A DNA stretch of 64,000 nt, taken from Spirosoma telluris. GTDB lineage: Bacteria; Bacteroidota; Bacteroidia; Cytophagales; Spirosomataceae. A program made the translations under genes and the position numbers. The notes below the pieces were generated by a model that was not told where the DNA came from, ran no database searches, and saw only the letters and a program-made list of their open reading frames with translations. The stretch spans positions 3,612,501 through 3,676,500 of the forward strand of contig QLII01000001.1 of the NCBI GenBank assembly GCA_003259005.1, in the 5' to 3' direction. How positions within the stretch are numbered: the first letter of the stretch is position 1; each line of letters opens with the position of its first letter. This document shows, one piece after another, positions 9,268 to 17,137 of this stretch.

Positions 9268-11751
9268 ATGAATAAATTTTTCCTGCTGATTAGCTTCGGA
9301 CTGAATAGTCTGGGGCTAAGCGTGCTATATGCACAACCCTCTCCCACCCGAATTATTCGTGGATCAGTCACGGATGCCGACAGCCACAAACCCATTCCAT
9401 TTGGCAACATAAGCCTGACCGGGCAAAATAAAGGGGCCATCACCGACGCCCGTGGGCAATTTTCGCTATCGATCAAAGCGGATACATTGGCCCATGAGTT
9501 GATTATTTCCTGCGTTGGCTATAAATCCGATACGCTACAGGTTAAGCCTCAAACCGACCAGTACACGGCCACGTTGCTACCCGTTGTGAATGCGCTCAAT
9601 GAGGTGGTTGTCACGGGGGTTACCCGTGGCACACTGATGCGCCAGAACCCGGTGGCCATTCTGGCGATCTCCGCCCGGTCCATCGAAAGTTCGACCAGTA
9701 GCAACATTATTGATGTACTGGTGAAGAACGCCCCCGGCTTGAATGCGGTTAAAACGGGACCTAATATTTCCAAACCGTTCATCCGTGGGCTAGGCTATAA
9801 CCGGGTATTAACCCTCTACGACGGCGTTCGTCAGGAAGGGCAGCAGTGGGGTGATGAACATGGCGTTGAGGTTGATAACTACAACATCAACCGGGCCGAA
9901 GTGATAAAAGGGCCAGCCAGTTTGATGTACGGTTCCGATGCGCTGGCGGGTGTGGTAAGCATGATGCCGAACTACCCGAAAGATACCGAAGGTAAGCTCA
10001 AAGTAGGGTTTGTAACCGAATACCAGTCGAATAACCGGCTACTGGGTGAGTCGCTGAGTTTGGCATCAGGTGGGTCGCGCTGGGCGTGGAATCTGCGCGG
10101 CTCTGTTCGGGCAGCTACAAATTACAAGAATAAGATCGACGGTCGGGTTTACAATACGGGCTTTTCTGAACGTACCTTAACCGCCATGCTTGGCTATTCT
10201 GGGCATCAGGGCTACTCTCGTTTCGGGGCTTCGTTGTACGATAATCTACAGGGAATTCCCGATGGAAGCCGCGATTCACTGACCCGCCAGTTTACGAGGC
10301 AGGTTGCCGAATCGACGCTGGATGATGTTCAAAATCGGCCTATTGTTCCGGCCAGCGAACTGTCGTCCTATCACCTGAGCCCGCTTCATCAGCGCATTCA
10401 GCACTATCGGTTGCATACCAACAACCACTATCAGATTGGCAACGGCGAAATTGACTTGCTGTTAGCTTTCCAGCAGAATATACGTCGGGAATACAACCAC
10501 CCTACCCAACCCGATCAGGCCGGTTTATTCGTTCGGCTGAATACCTTCAATTACGGTCTACGATATAATCTCCCTAACCTTGGCCAACTGGCGACTACGG
10601 TGGGTGTCAACGGAATGTACCAGTCCAACAAAAACAAAAACGGCACTGCGTTTCCCATTCCGGATTATAACCTCTTCGATATAGGCACGTTCGTTTTCCT
10701 GAAATGGCAGGCCGAAAAACTGACGCTTAGTGGTGGACTCCGTTACGACCGTCGGCGGTTGACCGGTGATGATTTTTACGTCCGAAACAACCCCAAAACG
10801 GGTTTCGATGAGCATGCGACTTTGCCCGATACTGCCGGATCAAAGTTGCAGTTCCCCGCCCTTCATCAGTCGTTTACCGGTATTTCTATGAGCTTGGGAG
10901 CAACCTACGAGTTCTCGGAAAAAGTAGCACTTAAAGCCAATATCGCTCGGGGCTACCGCGCTCCCAGCATCACTGAAATTGCTTCGAACGGGCTTGATCC
11001 GGGTGCGCACATCGTGTACATCGGGAACCGGAATTTCAATCCGGAGTTCAGTTTGCAGGAAGACATCGGCCTGACAGCCACCTTCCCGGATGTTAACATT
11101 GGAGTGAGCGTATTCAATAATTTCATTCAGAATTACATTTCCCTGTCACAACTGGTCGATGAGAAAGGCGAGCCGATTATTATTGTGCAAGGCAATAAAA
11201 CCTACCAGTATCAGCAATCCTCAGCACAATTGTACGGTTTTGAAACGCAGTTCAGTCTGCACCCAACTACCTGGCGGGGCTTTACGTTCGACAATAGTAT
11301 AGCTGTCGTGTATGGCTATAATCGGGGGCAACGGTTTACGGACGCGGGCGTTCAAGGTGAATACCTGCCCTTTATTCCACCCCTGCGCATATCGACAGGT
11401 GTAAGCCAATTACTTCCTACAAAATCGAAATGGCTGACGGACATCACAATCAAAGCCGACGTTGACTACAATGCTAAACAGGATCGGTATCTGGGTTTGA
11501 ACAATACCGAAACCGCTACGGCTGCTTATACGCTGGTCAATGCAGGTATGGATGCATCGATTCGCGTGAGCCAGAACAAGCCTACCTGGCATGTGGTGTT
11601 TCAGGTCAACAATTTGTTCGATGTCGCCTACCAATCGAACCTGAGCCGGTTGAAGTATTTCGAGTATTTCACCCAGTCGCCCAATGGGCATCTGGGCATG
11701 TTTGGCGTAGGTCGGAATGTTTGTTTGAAGCTGATTCTGCCGTTTAATTAG
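9268..11751 (+). CDS. TonB-dependent receptor, probably metal-related
   Basis: An intact 827-aa outer-membrane receptor. Signal peptide residues 1-22 (ending LYAQ), carboxypeptidase-regulatory-like domain about 28-115 (IIRGSVTDADSHKPIPFGNI), TonB-box-like NEVVVTG, plug domain with FIRGLGYNRVLTLYDGVRQE and EVIKGPASLMYGSDALAGVV, then a 22-strand type barrel ending with LKLILPFN. The QQWGDEHG segment in the plug is frequent in receptors of the zinc/copper/iron-complex group. It follows a small His-rich membrane gene and a DtxR/MntR-like operator, which supports metal uptake; the metal is not determined. Confidence 0.9.
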   Translation: MNKFFLLISFGLNSLGLSVLYAQPSPTRIIRGSVTDADSHKPIPFGNISLTGQNKGAITDARGQFSLSIKADTLAHELIISCVGYKSDTLQVKPQTDQYTATLLPVVNALNEVVVTGVTRGTLMRQNPVAILAISARSIESSTSSNIIDVLVKNAPGLNAVKTGPNISKPFIRGLGYNRVLTLYDGVRQEGQQWGDEHGVEVDNYNINRAEVIKGPASLMYGSDALAGVVSMMPNYPKDTEGKLKVGFVTEYQSNNRLLGESLSLASGGSRWAWNLRGSVRAATNYKNKIDGRVYNTGFSERTLTAMLGYSGHQGYSRFGASLYDNLQGIPDGSRDSLTRQFTRQVAESTLDDVQNRPIVPASELSSYHLSPLHQRIQHYRLHTNNHYQIGNGEIDLLLAFQQNIRREYNHPTQPDQAGLFVRLNTFNYGLRYNLPNLGQLATTVGVNGMYQSNKNKNGTAFPIPDYNLFDIGTFVFLKWQAEKLTLSGGLRYDRRRLTGDDFYVRNNPKTGFDEHATLPDTAGSKLQFPALHQSFTGISMSLGATYEFSEKVALKANIARGYRAPSITEIASNGLDPGAHIVYIGNRNFNPEFSLQEDIGLTATFPDVNIGVSVFNNFIQNYISLSQLVDEKGEPIIIVQGNKTYQYQQSSAQLYGFETQFSLHPTTWRGFTFDNSIAVVYGYNRGQRFTDAGVQGEYLPFIPPLRISTGVSQLLPTKSKWLTDITIKADVDYNAKQDRYLGLNNTETATAAYTLVNAGMDASIRVSQNKPTWHVVFQVNNLFDVAYQSNLSRLKYFEYFTQSPNGHLGMFGVGRNVCLKLILPFN

Positions 11752-11755
11752 TCTG

Positions 11756-12313
11756 AACCAGGATTTTTATGATTTGATTGACCGACTTTGATTTTCTAAT
11801 TATACTGACGGACAACGGCTTACAAATATTATCTTGTCAGACGACTACCATCACAAGTATGATTAAAACAGAGTACAGATACTCAGAGTTGACGAGTAAA
11901 GTAATTGGATGTGCATTTGAAGTCCATAAGATACTGGGATGCGGATTTCAGGAAGTTATCTATCAACGGGCATTGGCCATAGAATTAGAGGAATGTGGCA
12001 TTGAGTTCACTCGTGAATTTGATATGCCGATTTTCTTCAAAAGTCGGCATATTGGCTCTCGTAGAGTTGATTTTCTAATTGACAATGTAGTGTCTGTTGA
12101 ATTAAAAGCGGTTGCTATACTCAACGATGACCACTTAGCCCAAGCGATCAACTATCTGGAAGCTTACAATCTTGAAGTTGGCCTGCTCATTAATTTTGGA
12201 AATTCAAGTCTGCAGTTTAAGCGGTTATTAAATAAAAAGTTTAGGAACCCAACCTGACTTCTCACTTTGCAAAAAAATCATAGTCAGTCAGTAAAATCAT
12301 AAAAATCCTGGTT
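11756..12313. repeat. 558-bp unit bounded by 32-bp inverted repeats, carrying a GxxExxY gene
   Basis: The left arm at 11756-11787 and right arm at 12282-12313 are inverted copies matching at 29 of 32 positions (outer core CCAGGATTTTTATGATTT). They enclose the GxxExxY gene (11859-12257). The left arm starts 4 bp after the TonB receptor stop. The right arm supplies the last codons and stop of the YdeI-like gene on the other strand (12297). No flanking target duplication is obvious. No transposase is encoded inside. Confidence 0.7.
11859..12257 (+). CDS. GxxExxY protein
   Basis: A 132-aa protein of the GxxExxY family (PF13366-like, a PD-(D/E)XK nuclease-related fold). The signature is GFQEVIY near residue 30, followed by RRVDFLIDN and VELKAVAIL, where D and E-x-K fit the PD-(D/E)XK pattern. 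ATG 11859 is chosen; an upstream in-frame start at 11778 would add 27 residues encoded by the inverted repeat. The gene is more AT-rich than its neighbours and lies inside a 558-bp inverted-repeat unit, suggesting it arrived with the repeat. The function of the family is not established; nuclease activity is inference from fold. Confidence 0.85.
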   Translation: MIKTEYRYSELTSKVIGCAFEVHKILGCGFQEVIYQRALAIELEECGIEFTREFDMPIFFKSRHIGSRRVDFLIDNVVSVELKAVAILNDDHLAQAINYLEAYNLEVGLLINFGNSSLQFKRLLNKKFRNPT

Positions 12314-12823
12314 TGAAATGCCGGATCATCTGACCGAAATCCATACCCATCGCTAAGCCTATGACAGCCTGCGTGAGTCGTTTGGTTTTGGTTTCGATCG
12401 TTTTGGCATCCTCAACCCAGTTGCTGAAGTAATTCTGGTGACTCGGGCTCAGTTTCCGAAAATGCGCCAGCGCAGCTGGGTCGTCTCCCAGACAGTCGAG
12501 CAGGTCGGTGGATTGCGGCAGCGGATCGGTGTCCAGCTCAAGGGTAACCGTGATCTGTGTTCCTTCGTCCTCTTTTCCCATCCCCCGACGCATACCGGCA
12601 TTAATGGGCATCATAAAGCCCCGTCGGGATTTATGGAGCGTCCCATCGGCAGTAGAGAAACTAACTTAATGGGGTGATTATCCAACGTTCCCTTCACCCG
12701 AAACGCCTTTTTCTGTCCGGGTTTCAGCTCGTCGGTTATGGCAAGCGGAATTTCGATGTAGGTCCACCGGGTTTTATCCCCTTTCTCACCAAACTTTTGA
12801 AGGGTCGTTGTAAATGAGGGCAT
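12297..12823 (-). CDS. YdeI/OmpD-associated-like protein with DUF1905, one frameshift
   Basis: The N-terminal part (about residues 1-60) has the DUF1905 pattern: FGEKGDKTRWTYIEIP, then KAFRVKGTLDNHPIKLVSLLPMG. The frame stops at 12611, but the next frame continues HKSRRGFMMPINAGMRRG, the usual DUF1905 continuation, followed by LSPSHQNYFSNWVEDAKTIETK, the YdeI/OmpD-associated domain often called bacteriocin-protection. So one base is lost near 12640. The joined protein is about 175 aa. Its last codons (KPGFL) and stop come from the right inverted repeat of the GxxExxY unit. The molecular role of the family is unknown. Confidence 0.8.
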
Positions 12824-12863
12824 AAGCTACAGGTAGAAAGTGGTTAACGTTTTTCAGAATAGT

Positions 12864-12932
12864 GTAGTGCCGACCGGGACGGTCGGTCGTAAAATCAACT
12901 ATTTCTCTACCGACCGGGACGGTCGGCATTAC
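12864..12932. repeat. Double palindrome with CCGACCG/CGGTCGG arms, overlapping the WYL stop codon
   Basis: Two 24-bp arms (12864-12887 and 12909-12932) form an inverted repeat with four mismatches. Each arm is itself a palindrome: CCGACCG-GGA-CGGTCGG. The right arm contains the WYL gene stop codon (12929-12931). The core GGGACGGTC followed by GTCGTAA resembles the loop core GGGACGGTCCGTCGTTAC of the permease-array hairpins at 49222-62788. It could end WYL transcription, but no T-run is present. Confidence 0.65.
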
Positions 12933-14011
12933 AAGTACCGCGCCAGCGTAGCCTCAAGGGACGTTTTCATTTCCTGCACCAGACTAGCGGGTTGTAGTAC
13001 CGTCAGGTGTTCGCCATAGCTGCGGAGGTGCATGAGCAGATCGCGGTTGGGTGCCAGTCGAAGGCGCACAACGCACTCCGTATCGGTATCACTCAGAACT
13101 TCCTGCGTCTGGTGAATAGGCTTTGCCGTCACATAACGCCCAAACAACGGACTAAAGGACAGCACAATATCTTCGACCGGCCCGTGACTATCCGTTATAC
13201 CGTAGATATGCTCGAATAAGTCACTCACATTGGCCAAAACCGTAGGTGGCACATCGCAGGGGTCGTCGAGGAGTTCCAGTTCGCTCATGCGGTCGAGGGC
13301 AAAGGTTTTTTCGCCCCCACTCACGGCATCGTAGCCAATCACATACCAACTATCGGCCACTTCCCGTAGCAGAATCGGGTGCAGAATCCGCAACTTGGGA
13401 CGATCGGCCGGAACGACAACCGGATTGGGTGTTTTCGGTTTGCGCGTGGTCTTCGCATTCGTTGCCGATACCACATCTTCATATTTCAGGTAGCGAAAGG
13501 CCACCTGCCGATTCTGGTTTACAGCCCGAATCAACATCGGCACAAACTGGCGATTGCCTCCCAGAATTTTCTCTTCAACATACACAATCCGGCGTGAGGT
13601 AGCCGGAGCCCCCCGGTCATCGCTTTTCACCTCGCGAATGATGTCCAGACTCTGTCGAACCTTTTGTAGTGCATTGGTCAGTTCATCGGCAACTGTGGCT
13701 CCCTGCGTGGCGGCTAAAACTTCGCGAGCATAGTCGAGTGCTTCCATATCCTCGGGTGCCAGCATTAGGTTCAATAACCGAAACTGCGGATTGCTATAAT
13801 AATAGCCGTTGGCCCGTTTGTCATATTCAATGGGTGCGTCGTGGTCTTCGCGCATCCGCTGAATGTCCTTTTCGAGCGACGAGATGGAGCGGATACCGCA
13901 TTTATCCTGACAGAGTTCAAATAGTTTCTGTTTGGAGTATCGTCGTGGGTATCGGCTGATGATTTCATCAATAAGTCGATAACGTTGAAAAGCAGAACGG
14001 GTAATTGGCAT
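12929..14011 (-). CDS. WYL-domain transcriptional regulator
   Basis: About 360 aa. The N-terminal DNA-binding part has SAFQRYRLIDEIISRYPRRYSKQKLFELC and SISSLEKDIQRMREDHDAPI, the HTH_11/DeoR-like winged helix usual for WYL proteins. The centre carries the ligand-binding WYL core with AFRYLKYED, LHPILLREVADSWYVIGYD and TFALDRMSEL, and the WCX C-terminal extension follows. ATG 14011 (MPITRS) is preferred to the upstream start at 14047. It is divergent from the small protein gene at 14177, sharing a 165-bp intergenic region. WYL regulators often control DNA-damage or phage-defence genes; here control of the PARP cassette is inferred. Confidence 0.9.
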   Translation of the reverse strand: MPITRSAFQRYRLIDEIISRYPRRYSKQKLFELCQDKCGIRSISSLEKDIQRMREDHDAPIEYDKRANGYYYSNPQFRLLNLMLAPEDMEALDYAREVLAATQGATVADELTNALQKVRQSLDIIREVKSDDRGAPATSRRIVYVEEKILGGNRQFVPMLIRAVNQNRQVAFRYLKYEDVVSATNAKTTRKPKTPNPVVVPADRPKLRILHPILLREVADSWYVIGYDAVSGGEKTFALDRMSELELLDDPCDVPPTVLANVSDLFEHIYGITDSHGPVEDIVLSFSPLFGRYVTAKPIHQTQEVLSDTDTECVVRLRLAPNRDLLMHLRSYGEHLTVLQPASLVQEMKTSLEATLARYL

Positions 14012-14088
14012 AAAACAATAATATAGTATATTGCAAGTAAAATACAAAGACTCCTACAGCAGTCATGCTTAATGATGGCAAAGTAGAG

Positions 14089-14151
14089 AAAAATAATTTC
14101 AACAAAAAAAGAAGGCCGTAAATAGATTACGTTTTAGGGGATATACTTTTG
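14089..14151 (+). promoter_or_regulatory. Conserved upstream block of small-protein gene 1
   Basis: AAAAATAATTTCAA (14089-14102) and AGATTACGTT (14124-14133) recur upstream of the paralogous gene at 16584 with nearly the same spacing (35 and 34 bp), and AGATTACGTT lies exactly 53 bp before each start codon. TACTTTTG at 14144-14151 fits a Bacteroidota -7 element. No clear -33 TTG is seen, so AGATTACGTT may be an activator site or alternative sigma element. It lies between the divergent WYL gene and the cassette. Confidence 0.55.
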
Positions 14152-14176
14152 AATCGGACAATCACATAGACTTATC

Positions 14177-14572
14177 ATGACTCATACCTCACGTCCTCGC
14201 ACAAATACCCCGGCTTATACGCCCCGCCCGTCGCTTTCGACCCGGCAATTAGTTGACCTCGAACTAGGTTTGTTTTTGCTTCAGCAATTACACCCAGATG
14301 CCCCTGCAACGGCGCTACCTGATTTACTCCGGCCCGACGATACAAATTGGTCGGATCTGACACCCCGCCAGAAAAAGTACCTGAATCGAGGACGGCTTCT
14401 GTTGTCTCACTTTGCCTATAATCTTCACTGGCAGGATCTGTTAACCGCCTATGCCTCTGCACCTGGTCATCGGTTAGCTTATGACCTTAGCCCCGATTGC
14501 AGCCACTTTTCAGAAAAAACCGTTGGTTTCTCTCGTAATCGGCTTGGCGTTCTACGCAAAATGCTGGCCTGA
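14177..14572 (+). CDS. Small protein of unknown function, paralog of 16584-17036
   Basis: 131 aa, no signal peptide or membrane segment. The core reads TRQLVDLELGLFLLQQL, ALPDLLRPDD, WSDLTPRQKKYLNRGRLLL, and the end is GVLRKMLA. The same order of motifs occurs in the product at 16584 (LNVELGLYLLAEL, SLPDLLNGQG, WSPRQHRALSQARILL, GLFSRALA), so the two are diverged paralogs. I recognise no known domain; predicted mostly helical. It lies between the divergent WYL regulator and the PARP gene, which starts 138 bp downstream beyond a GTCATT-type repeat. A helper or partner of the PARP protein is possible. Confidence 0.7.
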   Translation: MTHTSRPRTNTPAYTPRPSLSTRQLVDLELGLFLLQQLHPDAPATALPDLLRPDDTNWSDLTPRQKKYLNRGRLLLSHFAYNLHWQDLLTAYASAPGHRLAYDLSPDCSHFSEKTVGFSRNRLGVLRKMLA

Positions 14573-14591
14573 TAAATTCGTCATTGGTGGT

Positions 14592-14656
14592 CATTCATTG
14601 CCAGTAATGGTCATTGATTGTATACGATCATTAATAGCCATTACTGACAACGAATG
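14592..14656. repeat. GTCATT-family inverted repeat
   Basis: Imperfect arms at 14592-14618 and 14627-14656 (CATTCATTGCCAGTAATGG against its near complement) form a long hairpin, with further GTCATT/AATGAC units on each side up to about 14690. A related element lies at 42570-42692. It fills the gap between the small protein gene and the PARP gene and holds no coding signal. Confidence 0.6.
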
Positions 14657-14710
14657 ACGCCCCATGAATGACTACTAATGACAAAAAATGACCATTAGCC
14701 ATCTATCCTT

Positions 14711-16069
14711 ATGCTCAACCAGTTGCTTCAACGGGTATGGAACCGCTCTGCTCCATCCATCATCGACAATACGGTTCGTCCGCACCCGAATACTCCAACT
14801 CTGTCTTCTGCTGAACAAGTTAGGCCAATAGCCGCCGAATCAACGAATCCGAACCTCCGAACGGTGAAGCTGATTATGGTAACCGCCGAAAACAACAACA
14901 AATACTATGAAATGCGTGAACAGGAAGATGGTACGTTTGATGTATTCTATGGCCGGGTGGGTGGCTTCCGAAACAAGGCTACCCATCCGATAGCGCAGTG
15001 GAACCAGAAGCTTCGCGAAAAAAAAGCCAAAGGCTATACCGACCAGACGCACCTCTACGCCGAATCCAGTCCGGCAACTGATGCCAGCACCATTGCCGAA
15101 CCGGCAGTACGTGGCTTAATGAGTCGGCTGCTGGAATTAGCGAATCTGTCGATTTTTCAGAATTACGTCGTTACAGCACAGCAGGTTACCCGCAAGCAGG
15201 TTGAATCGGCGCAACAACTGCTCGACGACTTAGCCGCCTTGCTGACGGTCGGAATGGATACTAGTGCGTATAATACGAAACTGCTGGAGCTGTTTAAAGT
15301 GATTCCGCGCCGAATGACTCACGTTGGGCAGCATCTGGCCGATGAAACACCCCAGTCGGCCGATGACCTGCAACCGCTCCAGGACCGCCTTGCCGATGAG
15401 CAAGCCACGCTCGATGTCATGCGCGGACAGGTCGAACTGGCTCCGGCACAAGCGGCCCTAAATCAGGCACCACCAACGTTGCTTGAAAGCATGAACCTGA
15501 CCATTGAACCCGAAACGGATAACCACGTATTGAAGCTCATCAAGCAAATGATGGGTGCCGATGCCAATAAGTTTGATGCGGCTTTTAGTGTTCGTCATGC
15601 CGCTACCGATGCCGCATTCAACGCCTATGTAAGCAAGCAACCGAATCGTAAAACGCTGGCTCTCTGGCACGGAAGTCGTAGCGAAAACTGGTTGTCGATT
15701 CTGAAAAATGGCCTGGTATTACGCCCAGCCAACGCGGTTATTACGGGAAAAATGTTTGGCTATGGGATCTATTTCGCCGATCAGTTCAGCAAGTCACTCA
15801 ACTACACCTCACTGAATGGCTCGGTTTGGGCCAACGGTCGACAGCAGGAAGGCTATCTGGCTATTTACGAAGTACACGTTGGTGAACAACTGGAACTGAC
15901 AAAGCACGAGCCCACGCATATGCAGTTGGATGCCAACGCCTTGAAGCGTCTGGATACCCGCTACGATTCCGTATTTGCCCGCCAGGGCGTGAGCTTGCAA
16001 AAAAACGAATTCATTGTTTACAACCAGGCGCAATGTACGGTTCGGTACATCGTCAGAATCAAATCGTAA
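14711..16069 (+). CDS. WGR-domain poly(ADP-ribose) polymerase, PARP1-like
   Basis: 452 aa. After a low-complexity leader, residues about 50-115 form a WGR domain (NNKYYEMREQEDGTFDVFYGRVG), which in PARP1-3 binds DNA ends. Residues about 130-240 match the helical PARP regulatory domain. The C-terminal ADP-ribosyltransferase domain carries WHGSR, YGIYFADQFSKSLNY and KNEFIVYN, giving the complete H-Y-E triad of polymerising PARPs (H320, Y354, E433). The similarity around GIYFAD.xSKS.NY to eukaryotic PARP1 is striking. NAD-dependent ADP-ribosylation triggered by DNA breaks is predicted. Intact; next gene starts 1 bp after its stop. No PARG or macrodomain gene is seen in the window. Confidence 0.9.
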   Translation: MLNQLLQRVWNRSAPSIIDNTVRPHPNTPTLSSAEQVRPIAAESTNPNLRTVKLIMVTAENNNKYYEMREQEDGTFDVFYGRVGGFRNKATHPIAQWNQKLREKKAKGYTDQTHLYAESSPATDASTIAEPAVRGLMSRLLELANLSIFQNYVVTAQQVTRKQVESAQQLLDDLAALLTVGMDTSAYNTKLLELFKVIPRRMTHVGQHLADETPQSADDLQPLQDRLADEQATLDVMRGQVELAPAQAALNQAPPTLLESMNLTIEPETDNHVLKLIKQMMGADANKFDAAFSVRHAATDAAFNAYVSKQPNRKTLALWHGSRSENWLSILKNGLVLRPANAVITGKMFGYGIYFADQFSKSLNYTSLNGSVWANGRQQEGYLAIYEVHVGEQLELTKHEPTHMQLDANALKRLDTRYDSVFARQGVSLQKNEFIVYNQAQCTVRYIVRIKS

Positions 16070-16070
16070 C

Positions 16071-16328
16071 ATGGAGGCACAACGTAAAAAATTAGACCCG
16101 CTGGTCATCCGGTTTATTGCCACAACGCTGATACTGGCCAATGGCAGTACGACTACGCTGGATGTAAAAAAGTCACTACGTCAGCGTGGCTACGAAGCCC
16201 GACAAGCTGATGTTTCCCAATGGCTTCTGGTCATCTGTTTCTGGGAGAATTGGGCTGTTAAGGACAACGGTAAACACCGGATTTATTCCTTCCCGAAAAT
16301 AGCGCTGCCGCTGCCCGTAAATAACTAA
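16071..16328 (+). CDS. Small winged-helix-like protein coupled to the PARP gene
   Basis: 85 aa, starting with ATG 16071, one base after the PARP stop, so almost certainly cotranslated. It contains VIRFIATTLILANGSTTTLDVKKSLRQ, then ARQADVSQWLLVICFWENW and KHRIYSFP. A helix, a TTLDVK.xLR turn-helix pattern and a terminal beta hairpin suggest a compact winged helix. I do not recognise a named family. A DNA-binding or adaptor role beside a DNA-break-sensing PARP is plausible inference. Confidence 0.6.
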   Translation: MEAQRKKLDPLVIRFIATTLILANGSTTTLDVKKSLRQRGYEARQADVSQWLLVICFWENWAVKDNGKHRIYSFPKIALPLPVNN

Positions 16329-16367
16329 CAGAGAACTACTTCTCTGGCAATTTGTGCGGAGAATCCA

Positions 16368-16443
16368 TTTTTGTCATCCCGACTCAGGAGGGATCTCTAT
16401 CATCAGGATAATAGAGATCCCTCCTGAGTCAGGATGACAAAAA
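16368..16443. repeat. GTCATCCCGAC-family hairpin
   Basis: 33-bp arms at 16368-16400 and 16411-16443 match at 32 of 33 positions (TTTTTGTCATCCCGACTCAG outer part) around a 10-nt loop. The element at 18613-18689 is of the same family. The outer T/A runs allow it to act as a bidirectional terminator after the PARP operon, but its sequence conservation suggests a dispersed repeat. Confidence 0.8.
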
Positions 16444-16496
16444 AGCTATCCTGGAGAGGCCCATCTCTACAAAAATTGTCAGCGAACGAAAAAAGT

Positions 16497-16558
16497 AAAA
16501 ATAATTTCAAAAATAAAGTACAACATAAAAAGATTACGTTCTTGTAGGGTGATATTTG
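16497..16558 (+). promoter_or_regulatory. Conserved upstream block of small-protein gene 2
   Basis: Contains the same AAAAATAATTTCAA (16497-16510) and AGATTACGTT (16531-16540) as the region before 14177, again 53 bp from AGATTACGTT to the start codon. GATATTTG at 16551-16558 is a weak -7 match. Shared regulation with the PARP cassette is implied. Confidence 0.5.
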
Positions 16559-16583
16559 TATAGAACAATAAACAAACATACAA

Positions 16584-17036
16584 ATGAACACGCTCCTCAC
16601 CACCGCCCCTGTTGCTCGCCCGGCCCTTGCCAGTCTGTTACGCTGGCAGGAGCCGCTGGCTAGTCGAATTCGGTTTCGGCACGCACTGCCGGGCATGGTG
16701 GCGAATCGCTTGCTAAACGTTGAATTAGGTTTGTACCTGCTGGCTGAGCTGGTTCCGATGGCACCGCCACAATCTCTGCCCGACCTGCTCAATGGCCAGG
16801 GATACATTTATCGGCAACGGCCTATCTGGTCACCACGCCAGCACCGTGCACTAAGCCAGGCTCGTATTCTGCTGGCACCTTACCTGGATCGGAGCGCCTG
16901 GTTTAAGGCGCTGGACAAATACGCCAACCTGTCTCCCGAGTTGCGTGCTTTTACCCTCAATGGTAACCTCCGCACCGACATCAGCAGCTATCTGCTTCGT
17001 GAACGGGTAGGTCTATTCTCTCGGGCGCTGGCCTAA
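16584..17036 (+). CDS. Small protein of unknown function, paralog of 14177-14572
   Basis: 150 aa, soluble. It shares with the 14177 product the blocks LNVELGLYLLAEL, SLPDLLNGQ, WSPRQHRALSQARILL and the ending GLFSRALA. It also has its own N-terminal extension (ARPALASLLRWQEPLASRIRF). No known domain is recognised. Its promoter region copies that of the first paralog, and a good intrinsic terminator follows (17062-17096), so it is probably its own transcript within the same regulon. Confidence 0.7.
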   Translation: MNTLLTTAPVARPALASLLRWQEPLASRIRFRHALPGMVANRLLNVELGLYLLAELVPMAPPQSLPDLLNGQGYIYRQRPIWSPRQHRALSQARILLAPYLDRSAWFKALDKYANLSPELRAFTLNGNLRTDISSYLLRERVGLFSRALA

Positions 17037-17061
17037 GCAAAACGCGATCTGCGTATAGCAT

Positions 17062-17096
17062 AAACTCGTGGGGTAAACACTCCGCGAGTTTTTCCA
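17062..17096 (+). terminator. Intrinsic terminator
   Basis: Stem AAACTCG (17062-17068) with CGAGTTT (17085-17091), extended by G-C pairs inside, followed by TTCC. It lies 26 bp after the stop of the small-protein gene and before the ankyrin gene start at 17138. Confidence 0.6.
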
Positions 17097-17137
17097 CTTT
17101 TATAAAGTTGAGCTAACCTTCCTACTTATTCGAATGT

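Noticed and set aside
11778..11858. N-terminal extension of the GxxExxY protein from the start at 11778
   Set aside because: The extension is encoded partly by the inverted repeat and does not resemble the family; ATG 11859 begins the conserved region.
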